Below, in pieces: positions 24,290 to 29,830 of a stretch of 30,278 nt of DNA. The first letter of the stretch is position 1; each line of letters starts with the position of its first letter. The stretch covers positions 1 to 30,278 of IMG/VR virus record IMGVR_UViG_3300025413_000086; one strand, written 5' to 3'. Source of the DNA: a virus. Below the pieces are notes generated by a model. That model searched no databases. It had not been told where the DNA came from and saw nothing but the letters and a program-made list of their open reading frames with translations. The position numbers were made by a program, and so were the translations under genes.

Positions 24290-24889
24290 ATGAAGTATGA
24301 ATCAGATTCTGAAGCATGGGTAAACATACCTACTAATAAACTTTGGGTCTTTGATAAACTTCTGTTATCAAAATATCTGGGTTATGTATGCGGTCCTACT
24401 GGTGTAAATGTTCCGAAACCAGGAACATATATAGTAAGACCTTGTATGAATTTATTGGGTATGGGCATCGGTGCTAGGTTTGTAGAACTTACTGACACTA
24501 CTGATCATTTAGAACCAGGTTCATTTTGGTGCGAAGTCTTTAAAGGTCGTCATATCAGTGTCGACTATTATAAAGGTGATCAGATTCTAGCAGTCGAAGG
24601 TAAACGTGACTCTGAGTCGCCATTGTGGAAGTTTAAAAAGTGGATAAAGCTCGACGATAAGATAGAGTTTCCACATAAGTTTTTTGACTTATTTGATGTA
24701 AGTGACTACATTAACATTGAATATGTTGATGGCAAAGTAATTGAGCTTCACTTTCGAACTAATCAGGATTTTAGGCATGGAAATAGTATTGCTATTCCAG
24801 TTTGGTCAGATGATGAATTGAATATCCCTATGGGATATACATATGTGGATGATCCTGATTTTAAGCGTAAAGGCTTCTATATAAAATAA
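24290..24889 (+). CDS. Hypothetical protein, weak ATP-grasp-like features
   Basis: This 199-residue protein has GTYIVRPCMNLLGMGIGARF near residues 46-65 and, near the C-terminus, VIELHFRTNQDFRHGN. These have the look of ATP-grasp substrate- and metal-binding segments, but the central P-loop-like strand pair is not obvious. It starts directly after the stop of the preceding helical gene and is probably coupled to it. A ligase role is possible but only weakly supported. Confidence 0.6.
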   Translation: MKYESDSEAWVNIPTNKLWVFDKLLLSKYLGYVCGPTGVNVPKPGTYIVRPCMNLLGMGIGARFVELTDTTDHLEPGSFWCEVFKGRHISVDYYKGDQILAVEGKRDSESPLWKFKKWIKLDDKIEFPHKFFDLFDVSDYINIEYVDGKVIELHFRTNQDFRHGNSIAIPVWSDDELNIPMGYTYVDDPDFKRKGFYIK

Positions 24890-24894
24890 TTTAC

Positions 24895-24969
24895 TGCCCT
24901 CTGGTGCAATGGTAGCACGTCTGACTCTGACTCAGAAGGTTCAAGGTTCGAGTCCTTGGAGGGCATCCA
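24895..24969 (+). tRNA. tRNA-Gln(CTG)
   Basis: TGCCCTC/GAGGGCA acceptor, T73, CCA; T1 is typical of Gln. Anticodon arm TCTGA-CTCTGAC-TCAGA. T-arm CAAGG-TTCGAGT-CCTTG. 75 nt. Confidence 0.93.
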
Positions 24970-24975
24970 GTTTAT

Positions 24976-25043
24976 GGGCATGTTAGGCAACCACCAACCA
25001 GATGGCGCCAGGTGTGCGGGTTCGAATCCCGTTATGTCCACCA
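24976..25043 (+). tRNA. Compact tRNA-like gene, anticodon unresolved
   Basis: GGGCATG/TATGTCC acceptor, A73, CCA, and T-arm GCGGG-TTCGAAT-CCCGT are good. The 33 nt between acceptor and T-arm contain CACC/GGTG and TGGCGCCA, but no standard D-arm or U33-bearing anticodon loop. 68 nt. Confidence 0.55.
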
Positions 25044-25058
25044 AGTTAAGAGATTTTT

Positions 25059-25211
25059 ATGGATGTTTTTGATCAACCAGACTTTAGAAAAGCATTTTGG
25101 GAATGGTTTGATTCTCTCCCTAAAGAAGAACGAGTCAAGTTCCAGAACTATCCAGCAGATTTTGCCGAACTTAACTTTTATAATAGAATCTGGCGACATA
25201 AAGTGAGATGA
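25059..25211 (+). CDS. 50-residue hypothetical protein
   Basis: The short frame encodes MDVFDQPDFRKAFWEWFDSL, PKEERVKFQNYPADFAELNF and YNRIWRHKVR. It is rich in Phe, Trp and charged residues and likely helical. AAGAGA precedes the ATG. Its TGA overlaps the start of the glycosyltransferase fusion (ATGA), which supports real translation and coupling. The function is unknown. Confidence 0.65.
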   Translation: MDVFDQPDFRKAFWEWFDSLPKEERVKFQNYPADFAELNFYNRIWRHKVR

Positions 25212-26482
25212 AAATGCTAACAAATACCTACATCCTATACATTAATGATGAACGATCTATATCATATAAAGATGATTGTGTTAGGTCTTGTCAGAATTTT
25301 CCAAATCTTAAACCTATTCCGGTAGAAGGTTATAAAGGTCTTTCATATAAAGATCTGAAGATTCCAATCATTCCTTTCTATACCAGTGGTAGTCATGATG
25401 AAAAGACTATTAATGGCGCTGTTTCCTGTTCAGCTGGTCATTATAAGATTTGGAAGCTGATTGTCGAGTCTGGTGAGCCAGGTGTTATTCTAGAACATGA
25501 TGCGATTGTCAAGTACGACTTTAGCGGCATGTCTCCAGAGGATGGTAGTATCCTATGGCTTGGACCAAGGATCGACTTAGAAGGCGACTACGACGTTCCT
25601 AGTGGTGTTGAATGGGTGTATGTGGAAACCGATAGGTTTGAAGGTACACACGCTTATGCAGTCACACCGGCAACGGCACAATATCTTATTGCATGTTTTG
25701 ATCATTATGGCTTCAATGATTCGCTTGATGGTCAGCTTGGTATGCGAAATATGTTTGATCTTAAGATGCTCACTGTCGATCCACCTCCAGTTGTAGCTGT
25801 AGTAGGTAATCGATCATCTTGCATTGAAACCACGGGCAATCCTGGTTTTTGGAATGCTGAAAACACAGAACGATTTCTTCAGTATGTAAGACCTGGCGCT
25901 AAGATTGCACCAGAACGAAAATTGCATTATACTAATAAGTCATTTGATCTTCAGATTCCTGGTCTGACTAATATATTAAATGAGTTTACCGATGGGCGAA
26001 AACTTAATGTTCTTGTTATTGGTGGATATGAAGGTAGATCTACTGTTTGGCTATCTAATCAACTATTAGAACATGATGACAGTAGACTTTTTGTTGTAGG
26101 ACCATTTAGAGGAACTACAGAACAAAAAGAAGGCTATTGGCCTCAGCTTAATCTTGAGAATATCTTTAACTACAATACTTATTTCTCGAAGTATTACTTT
26201 AAACTGAATACTATTCCTTGTGACGATGTATCAGAAGTACTACTTCAGGCTGCATCTGACCCTAGTGTTAAGTTTGATGTAATCTATGTTGATGGTAATC
26301 ACGGAATTAAAGATGTTCTTTCAGATGCCATTCTAAGTTATAATCTATTAAATGAGAATGGATTAATTATTTTTGATGATATGAGCATTGAAAATGTAAA
26401 ACTTTCGGTTGACATATTTGCTAAAATGATTAATAGTAAACCTGGATATAGAGATTCCTTTATATCTGTATATCGTAAATAA
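25208..26482 (+). CDS. Glycosyltransferase family 25-like / class I methyltransferase fusion
   Basis: This 424-residue protein has an N-terminal half with GT25 features: YILYINDERSISYKDDCVRS at the start, GAVSCSAGHYKIWKLIVESG, VILEHDAIVKYDFS (the acidic metal-binding stretch), then FEGTHAYAVTPATAQYLI. The C-terminal part from about residue 270 is a Methyltransf_24-like SAM domain: LNVLVIGGYEGRSTVWLSNQ, then VKFDVIYVDGNHGIKDVLSD and NENGLIIFDD. Sugar addition and methylation in one chain suggest decoration of a glycan, perhaps on virion or host surface. It is coupled to the 50-residue gene before it. Confidence 0.82.
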   Translation: MKMLTNTYILYINDERSISYKDDCVRSCQNFPNLKPIPVEGYKGLSYKDLKIPIIPFYTSGSHDEKTINGAVSCSAGHYKIWKLIVESGEPGVILEHDAIVKYDFSGMSPEDGSILWLGPRIDLEGDYDVPSGVEWVYVETDRFEGTHAYAVTPATAQYLIACFDHYGFNDSLDGQLGMRNMFDLKMLTVDPPPVVAVVGNRSSCIETTGNPGFWNAENTERFLQYVRPGAKIAPERKLHYTNKSFDLQIPGLTNILNEFTDGRKLNVLVIGGYEGRSTVWLSNQLLEHDDSRLFVVGPFRGTTEQKEGYWPQLNLENIFNYNTYFSKYYFKLNTIPCDDVSEVLLQAASDPSVKFDVIYVDGNHGIKDVLSDAILSYNLLNENGLIIFDDMSIENVKLSVDIFAKMINSKPGYRDSFISVYRK

Positions 26483-26486
26483 TCGT

Positions 26487-26560
26487 TGCCCCTTCCTCTA
26501 ATGGTAAGAGAGCGGACTTTGAATCCGTCAATCTTGGTTCGAGCCCAAGGGGGGCATCCA
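26487..26560 (+). tRNA. tRNA-Gln(TTG)
   Basis: TGCCCCT/GGGGGCA acceptor, T73, CCA. Anticodon arm GCGGA-CTTTGAA-TCCGT. T-arm CTTGG-TTCGAGC-CCAAG. 74 nt. Confidence 0.93.
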
Positions 26561-26574
26561 CTGAAAGTTGTAAC

Positions 26575-26742
26575 ATGTTCTTCACTAAACTAACACTTAC
26601 TGGTCATGTACACAATCAACCAGAACGAGTAATTACAAGTTCTGTTTCAGTACCTTTAGGTACTTATAATTTGCTTCGTAATGCTAAAATACAAGCCTTT
26701 AGTAAGGCTTTTACTTTAACTTCTATTCTTGAAACAATCTAA
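26575..26742 (+). CDS. 55-residue hypothetical protein
   Basis: The frame encodes [55 protein letters not shown]. It is beta-rich at first and mildly basic. It fills the gap between tRNA-Gln and the GapR-like gene and starts 14 nt after the tRNA. No ribosome-binding site stronger than GAAAG is seen, so the call is moderate. Confidence 0.5.
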   Translation: MFFTKLTLTGHVHNQPERVITSSVSVPLGTYNLLRNAKIQAFSKAFTLTSILETI

Positions 26743-26755
26743 AGGATTTTATATT

Positions 26756-26998
26756 ATGACTGATGCTACTACAAGTGATGACCGTCTTCGCCTTCTGATT
26801 GAACGAATTGAAACTCTTCTTGAAGAAAAGAAGGGCATTCAGGATGACATTAAGGATGTCTATAGTGAAGCTAAGGCTACTGGTTACGATACCAAGGCGA
26901 TGAAGGAAGTTATCAAGCTTCGTAAGAAGTCACGTGATGACCGAATGCAGGAAGAGGCAATCCTAGAAACTTATAAGTGTAGCCTGGGTCTCGACTAA
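26756..26998 (+). CDS. GapR/DUF2312-like nucleoid-associated protein
   Basis: This 80-residue protein has [60 protein letters not shown] and [12 protein letters not shown]. This is the full GapR/DUF2312 pattern: a coiled-coil first helix, the KDVYxEAKATGxDTK motif and a basic recognition stretch. GapR is found in Alphaproteobacteria, binds AT-rich overtwisted DNA and helps topoisomerases. A phage copy could compete with or supplement the host protein during replication. AAAGGA precedes ATG 26756. Confidence 0.93.
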   Translation: MTDATTSDDRLRLLIERIETLLEEKKGIQDDIKDVYSEAKATGYDTKAMKEVIKLRKKSRDDRMQEEAILETYKCSLGLD

Positions 26999-27004
26999 TT
27001 TTTG

Positions 27005-27033
27005 TTGACATTTTTCTCAAGTTGATATAGACT
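27005..27033 (+). promoter_or_regulatory. Promoter P19 (TTGACA-17-TAGACT)
   Basis: The -35 is at 27005-27010 and the -10 at 27028-27033. Unlike its sisters, the leader is structured (next entry). Confidence 0.88.
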
Positions 27034-27044
27034 AAATCTATAGG

Positions 27045-27121
27045 GAATGAGGAAGTCGTTCGGAAATTGGCAGATACGCCTAGGTTGGCTTCCTTATTCT
27101 TTTAATCAACGGAGATTAAAA
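27045..27121 (+). promoter_or_regulatory. Structured 5' leader with Shine-Dalgarno in a hairpin
   Basis: GAATGAGGAAG (27045-27055) pairs with CTTCCTTATTC (27089-27099), 11 bp with one G-T. Then TTTTAATC (27100-27107) pairs perfectly with GATTAAAA (27114-27121), holding GGAG in or beside the loop and the A of the ATG in the stem. The usual leader ribosome-binding site GGAATG lies at the base of the first helix. Confidence 0.6.
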
Positions 27122-27258
27122 TGCTTTGCGACTTTGATCAAGCATATCTTGAAAAGTTCGGTAAAGAACGCAAAGGGCATTGTTATGGTTGTGCCTTTCT
27201 CCAAAATTTGGAAAATCAAGAAGAAGAACAACCTGAAGAAGATGAAGATTATTTTTAA
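27121..27258 (+). CDS. 45-residue acidic Cys protein
   Basis: The frame encodes MLCDFDQAYLEKFGKERKGH, CYGCAFLQNLENQEEEQPEE, DEDYF. It has a CxxC pair (CYGC) plus Cys3 and a strongly acidic tail. It is the only gene of the P19 unit and ends 1 nt before tRNA-Lys(CTT). The hairpin covering its ribosome-binding site suggests controlled translation. The function is unknown. Confidence 0.6.
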   Translation: MLCDFDQAYLEKFGKERKGHCYGCAFLQNLENQEEEQPEEDEDYF

Positions 27259-27259
27259 T

Positions 27260-27336
27260 GGACCAGTAGCTCAGTAGGTTAGAGCGGCGGACTCTTAATC
27301 CGCAGGTCGTGGGTTCGAATCCCTCCTGGTCTACCA
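27260..27336 (+). tRNA. tRNA-Lys(CTT)
   Basis: GGACCAG/CTGGTCT acceptor (G1-T72), A73, CCA. Anticodon arm GCGGA-CTCTTAA-TCCGC. T-arm GTGGG-TTCGAAT-CCCTC, one mismatch. 77 nt. Confidence 0.93.
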
Positions 27337-27353
27337 TTTTTAAGGAACTTATC

Positions 27354-27533
27354 ATGAAGTATATTATGATTGCAGCTCTTGCTATGTCTCTTGCCGGTTG
27401 TGGTAAGCTTGATCAGATTGAAGCTCACTATACTGGTTACTCAAAGATTTGTGTCGATCAGGTTCAGTACATTCAGTTTACTTCTGGTGCTGCTGTTCAG
27501 GTTGATGCCAACGGTAAGCCAATCGGCTGTTAA
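27354..27533 (+). CDS. Small lipoprotein
   Basis: This 59-residue protein has an N-terminal signal MKYIMIAALAMSLAGCGKLD with lipobox LAGC (Cys16). The mature part (YTGYSKICVDQVQYIQFTSG, AAVQVDANGKPIGC) ends in a Cys that could pair with the inner Cys. The QYIQF...GKPIGC ending resembles the C-terminus of the lipoprotein at 8212. AAGGAAC lies before ATG 27354. It probably sits in the envelope. Confidence 0.82.
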   Translation: MKYIMIAALAMSLAGCGKLDQIEAHYTGYSKICVDQVQYIQFTSGAAVQVDANGKPIGC

Positions 27534-27540
27534 GATTTTT

Positions 27541-27617
27541 GGCCCCATCGTCTAAGGTGGGTAGGATTCGGCACTCTCAACGCCGGGATGAGGGATCGAA
27601 ACCCTCTGGGGTCACCA
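27541..27617 (+). tRNA. tRNA-Glu(CTC)
   Basis: GGCCCCA/TGGGGTC acceptor, A73, CCA. Anticodon region CGGCA-CTCTCAA-CGCCG (one A-C pair). T-loop ATCGAAA as in the Glu(TTC) gene. 77 nt. Confidence 0.9.
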
Positions 27618-27623
27618 ATTTAT

Positions 27624-27817
27624 GGGCACGAATGCTAAAGAGGAATAGCGCCTTAAAGAAGGAAAGGTTGGGGTAACTCCCGGACCAAGACGAAAGTTGT
27701 ACACTGTCTTTTTGTCGGCTCGCGATGAATTCTTAACTGAAGTTACGGCCTGTGGTAATGCTCAGGTTCAAGGTTCTTGCCGGTTCGAATCCGGTTCGAA
27801 TCCGGTCGTGTCCACCA
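27624..27817 (+). tRNA. 194-nt tRNA-like gene with large insertion and duplicated T-arm
   Basis: GGGCACG (27624-27630) pairs with CGTGTCC (27807-27813), followed by A and CCA. A D-arm-like GCT/AGC hairpin follows the acceptor. The 3' end has two copies of TTCGAATCCGG in tandem, so either can form the T-arm. The ~110-nt middle contains several hairpins (for example TAACT/AGTTA and GAC-AAAG/CTTT-GTC). The anticodon was not determined. It may be an intron-bearing, decaying or specialised tRNA. Confidence 0.55.
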
Positions 27818-27878
27818 GTTTAGGTGCCAATCAAGCGGCTTAATCCTACGAGGGTAGGGCCTTTATAAATACAATTTT

Positions 27879-27964
27879 GGAAGGTGCCGAGGTTGGCTCC
27901 TCAAGTAGTCTTGAAAACTACGGGTACCGAAAGGTACATGGTTCGATGCCATCACCTTCCTCCA
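27879..27964 (+). tRNA. tRNA-Ser(TGA)
   Basis: GGAAGGT/ACCTTCC acceptor, T73, CCA. Anticodon arm GTAGT-CTTGAAA-ACTAC. Variable arm GTACC/GGTAC. T-arm CATGG-TTCGATG-CCATC. Class II, 86 nt. Confidence 0.93.
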
Positions 27965-27970
27965 TTTTTG

Positions 27971-27999
27971 TTGACATTTTTACCAGTCTATTATAGACT
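27971..27999 (+). promoter_or_regulatory. Promoter P20 (TTGACA-17-TAGACT)
   Basis: The -35 is at 27971-27976 and the -10 at 27994-27999, with leader CTATAAGGAATGGAGC. Confidence 0.9.
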
Positions 28000-28023
28000 A
28001 AACTATAAGGAATGGAGCTTAAA

Positions 28024-28173
28024 ATGAAGACAAGGAATCCTATCGCTGGAAATGCTTGGAAATACAACAAGGCTAAAGTCGTGCCTCCTAAGAAGGGCAA
28101 GGGTTCTAGCCATCAGCGTGTCTCTCCGGCAAAACTCAAGCACAAGTTGCCTGTAGATCAAGTGGTCGACTGA
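28024..28173 (+). CDS. 49-residue basic protein (DUF7230-like)
   Basis: MKTRNPIAGNAWKYNKAKVV, PPKKGKGSSHQRVSPAKLKH, KLPVDQVVD. The NPIA..A.K.NKA..V start followed by a KKGKGS run resembles short basic phage and bacterial proteins of the RNP-N-KA type; the assignment is tentative. Its high charge suggests RNA or ribosome contact. GGAGCTTAAA precedes the ATG. The last 25 nt of the gene are also the 5' end of tRNA-Met. Confidence 0.65.
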   Translation: MKTRNPIAGNAWKYNKAKVVPPKKGKGSSHQRVSPAKLKHKLPVDQVVD

Positions 28174-28220
28174 CTTTCATACGGTCGGTTTTGTAGGGGC
28201 GGTACCTACTACAGGCACCA
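28149..28220 (+). tRNA. tRNA-Met(CAT), variant T-loop, overlapping a coding end
   Basis: GCCTGTA (28149-28155) pairs with TACAGGC, then A73 and CCA. D-arm GATC/GGTC. Anticodon loop TTCATAC closed by G-T-containing CTGACT/GGTCGG. T-stem GTAGG/CCTAC encloses GGCGGTA. The first 25 nt lie inside the preceding coding region. Confidence 0.78.
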
Positions 28221-28733
28221 TTAAGATTCTTTGAGAGCTTTTCGTATCTGCTCTAGTGGAATTCCATGTTCTTTATAGCCCATTGCTACGGTTTCAATGT
28301 AGTCCTTTGTAGGCTTTTTATGAAGCTTTTCAACTTCAAACGTTGGGTCCATAATATAAGCAATGCAAAGTTCTTCTTTGCCATTCACTGTTACTTCAAC
28401 TGGAAGTCGATTGTAGTCTTTATGTAATGCTTCATAACCATCTAGTTTCTTAAGTTGTGATGATTCAAGTTGCCAGACAACACCTTTAACTGAAGCTCCT
28501 TTATCCATACGGATATTTGCGAATTCTTCAAAATATAACTCAAAATTATACAAAGTTCCGACACCAACTGATTCTGCACTAGGAACTAGTTTTGTTAATG
28601 TTTCAGTATTGGTGTTATGACCGTATGCAAAGATGTGAATTTTCTTAGCTTTTAGTGTCGCTTTCTTCTTAACTGAATGCTCTTTATCCAGTTCGCCTTG
28701 AATGTCGTTCATAAACTGTGTAAGTGATTTCAT
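28221..28733 (-). CDS. Gamma-glutamylcyclotransferase-like protein
   Basis: This 170-residue reverse-strand protein has a Lys-rich N-terminal extension (about residues 1-30), then the GGCT/AIG2-like fold: KIHIFAYGHNTNTETLTKLV (glycine-rich loop after the first strand), VGVGTLYNFELYFEEFANIR, KGVVWQLESSQLKKLDGYEA (with the conserved Glu of the active-site region) and YNRLPVEVTVNG. Such enzymes act on gamma-glutamyl amines or peptides. AGGAAA on the reverse strand precedes the start. Its stop touches the end of tRNA-Met on the other strand. The phage role is unknown. Confidence 0.82.
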   Translation of the reverse strand: MKSLTQFMNDIQGELDKEHSVKKKATLKAKKIHIFAYGHNTNTETLTKLVPSAESVGVGTLYNFELYFEEFANIRMDKGASVKGVVWQLESSQLKKLDGYEALHKDYNRLPVEVTVNGKEELCIAYIMDPTFEVEKLHKKPTKDYIETVAMGYKEHGIPLEQIRKALKES

Positions 28734-28774
28734 GGTTTACTTAATTTCCTAGATTGAATATATTGTATTTATAT

Positions 28775-28851
28775 GGACCCTTAGCTCATTTGGTTAGAGC
28801 GCGGACCTTTTAAGTCTGAGGCCCTGGGTTCGAGTCCCAGAGGGTCCACCA
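28775..28851 (+). tRNA. tRNA-Lys(TTT), second copy
   Basis: GGACCCT/AGGGTCC acceptor, A73, CCA. Anticodon arm CGGAC-CTTTTAA-GTCTG. T-arm CTGGG-TTCGAGT-CCCAG. 77 nt; A73 and sequence differ clearly from the Lys(TTT) at 23365. Confidence 0.94.
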
Positions 28852-28856
28852 TATTT

Positions 28857-28944
28857 GGAGAGTACTGAGGTTGGCTCCTCAACGACCCTGGAAAGGTCGA
28901 GTGACCGGCAACGGTCAGCAGTTCGATGCTGCTACTCTCCTCCA
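28857..28944 (+). tRNA. tRNA-Ser(GGA)
   Basis: GGAGAGT/ACTCTCC acceptor, T73, CCA. Anticodon arm CGACC-CTGGAAA-GGTCG. Variable arm GACCG/CGGTC. T-loop TTCGATG as in Ser(TGA). 88 nt. Confidence 0.94.
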
Positions 28945-28950
28945 GTTTAC

Positions 28951-29038
28951 GGAAGGTCAAGCAGTCGGGTGACTGTCCTGGTTTGCTAAACCAAGGGAGC
29001 CTAGAAATAGGCTTGCGGATCGAGACCGCGGCCTTCCT
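28951..29038 (+). tRNA. tRNA-Ser(GCT), CCA incomplete
   Basis: GGAAGGT/GCCTTCC acceptor, T73. Anticodon loop TTGCTAA. Variable arm GCCTA/TAGGC. T-arm GCGG-ATCGAGA-CCGC. The 3' end reads CC then G, and that G is position 1 of the next tRNA, so the terminal A must be added after cleavage. Confidence 0.9.
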
Positions 29039-29040
29039 CC

Positions 29041-29116
29041 GCTCCTATAGTGATAATGGTTAGCACAAAGTCTTGGTAAGACTTGAGACGAGGTTCAATT
29101 CCTCGTAGGAGCACCA
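29041..29116 (+). tRNA. tRNA-Thr(GGT)
   Basis: GCTCCTA/TAGGAGC acceptor, A73, CCA. Anticodon arm AAGTC-TTGGTAA-GACTT. T-arm CGAGG-TTCAATT-CCTCG. It begins with no gap after the CC of tRNA-Ser(GCT). 76 nt. Confidence 0.94.
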
Positions 29117-29131
29117 ATAAATATGATACAT

Positions 29132-29208
29132 GGCCATATAGCCCAATCGGAAGAGGCAACCCGCTCAAAATGGGTACAGTGTCAGTTCGAATCTGACTAT
29201 GGCTACCA
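29132..29208 (+). tRNA. tRNA with anticodon CAA but class I form
   Basis: GGCCATA/TATGGCT acceptor (G1-T72), A73, CCA. Anticodon arm ACCCG-CTCAAAA-TGGGT gives CAA, a Leu anticodon, but the variable loop is only ACAGT. T-arm GTCAG-TTCGAAT-CTGAC. 77 nt. Identity as Leu is therefore uncertain. Confidence 0.85.
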
Positions 29209-29224
29209 ACTAAAGGATCTTATT

Positions 29225-29383
29225 ATGGATGACGATTTCAAGTGGGGTTTGATTATTATAGCAGGTATTTTCACAATTGGTATTGTTGCCATCGGCATTA
29301 GTGAATACGAAAAAGGTCAGTGTCGTATTTCTGCCATTCAGAATCATGCTAGTGATTTTATTATGGCTCAGTGCGATAAGTAA
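29225..29383 (+). CDS. 52-residue single-pass membrane protein
   Basis: MDDDFKWGLIIIAGIFTIGI, VAIGISEYEKGQCRISAIQN, HASDFIMAQCDK. A single hydrophobic segment (residues 7-25) follows an acidic N-terminus; the exported or cytoplasmic tail has two Cys. AAGGATC lies before ATG 29225. It fits the gap between two tRNA genes. The function is unknown. Confidence 0.65.
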   Translation: MDDDFKWGLIIIAGIFTIGIVAIGISEYEKGQCRISAIQNHASDFIMAQCDK

Positions 29384-29390
29384 TAACTTT

Positions 29391-29482
29391 GCCCAGGTGG
29401 TGGAACGGTATACACGCAACGCTGAGGTCGTTGTCCTGTTGATATATTCAGGGTGGGAGTTCGAATCTCCCCTTGGGCACCA
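29391..29482 (+). tRNA. tRNA-Leu(GAG), class II
   Basis: GCCCAGG/CTTGGGC acceptor, A73, CCA. Anticodon arm CAACG-CTGAGGT-CGTTG. Long variable arm. T-arm GGGAG-TTCGAAT-CTCCC. 92 nt. Confidence 0.94.
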
Positions 29483-29483
29483 T

Positions 29484-29559
29484 GCACGGTTAACTCAGCT
29501 GGTAGAGTGCCACCCCGACACGGTGGAAGTCATAGGTTCAATCCCTATACCGTGCACCA
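29484..29559 (+). tRNA. tRNA-Val(GAC) with C33
   Basis: GCACGGT/ACCGTGC acceptor, A73, CCA. Anticodon arm CCACC-CCGACAC-GGTGG is perfect, but position 33 is C instead of the near-universal T. T-arm ATAGG-TTCAATC-CCTAT. 76 nt. Confidence 0.9.
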
Positions 29560-29575
29560 TCTCTATTCAATCACT

Positions 29576-29663
29576 GGAGAGTAAACCAGTTGAGAACTGG
29601 CACCGTTTCGAAAGCGGATGGGACCTTCACGGGTCTGGATGGCGGGAATCCTGCTCTCCTCCA
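29576..29663 (+). tRNA. tRNA-Ser(CGA), variant T-loop
   Basis: GGAGAGT/GCTCTCC acceptor, T73, CCA. Anticodon loop TTCGAAA gives CGA. A variable arm is present (class II). T-stem TGGAT/ATCCT (one mismatch) encloses GGCGGGA. 88 nt. Confidence 0.85.
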
Positions 29664-29679
29664 GAATAAATAAGACTAT

Positions 29680-29767
29680 GGGGGCATGGCGTAACTGGTA
29701 AGCCGCGCAAGACTTAAAATTTTGTGGATTTAGTTCCGTGTGGGTTCGAGTCCCACTGCCCCTACCA
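29680..29767 (+). tRNA. tRNA-Leu(TAA), class II
   Basis: GGGGGCA/TGCCCCT acceptor (G1-T72), A73, CCA. Anticodon arm CAAGA-CTTAAAA-TTTTG. Long variable region. T-arm GTGGG-TTCGAGT-CCCAC. 88 nt, the last tRNA before the CCA-adding enzyme gene. Confidence 0.94.
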
Positions 29768-29781
29768 TTCTAAAATAATTG

Positions 29782-29810
29782 TTTACATATTTCTCATTCT
29801 GTGGTAGTCT
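29782..29810 (+). promoter_or_regulatory. Promoter P21 (TTTACA-17-TAGTCT)
   Basis: The -35 TTTACA is at 29782-29787 and the -10 TAGTCT at 29805-29810. GAGGAG of the short leader lies 7 nt before the ATG. Confidence 0.85.
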
Positions 29811-29830
29811 AAACCATGAGGAGTGAATCT

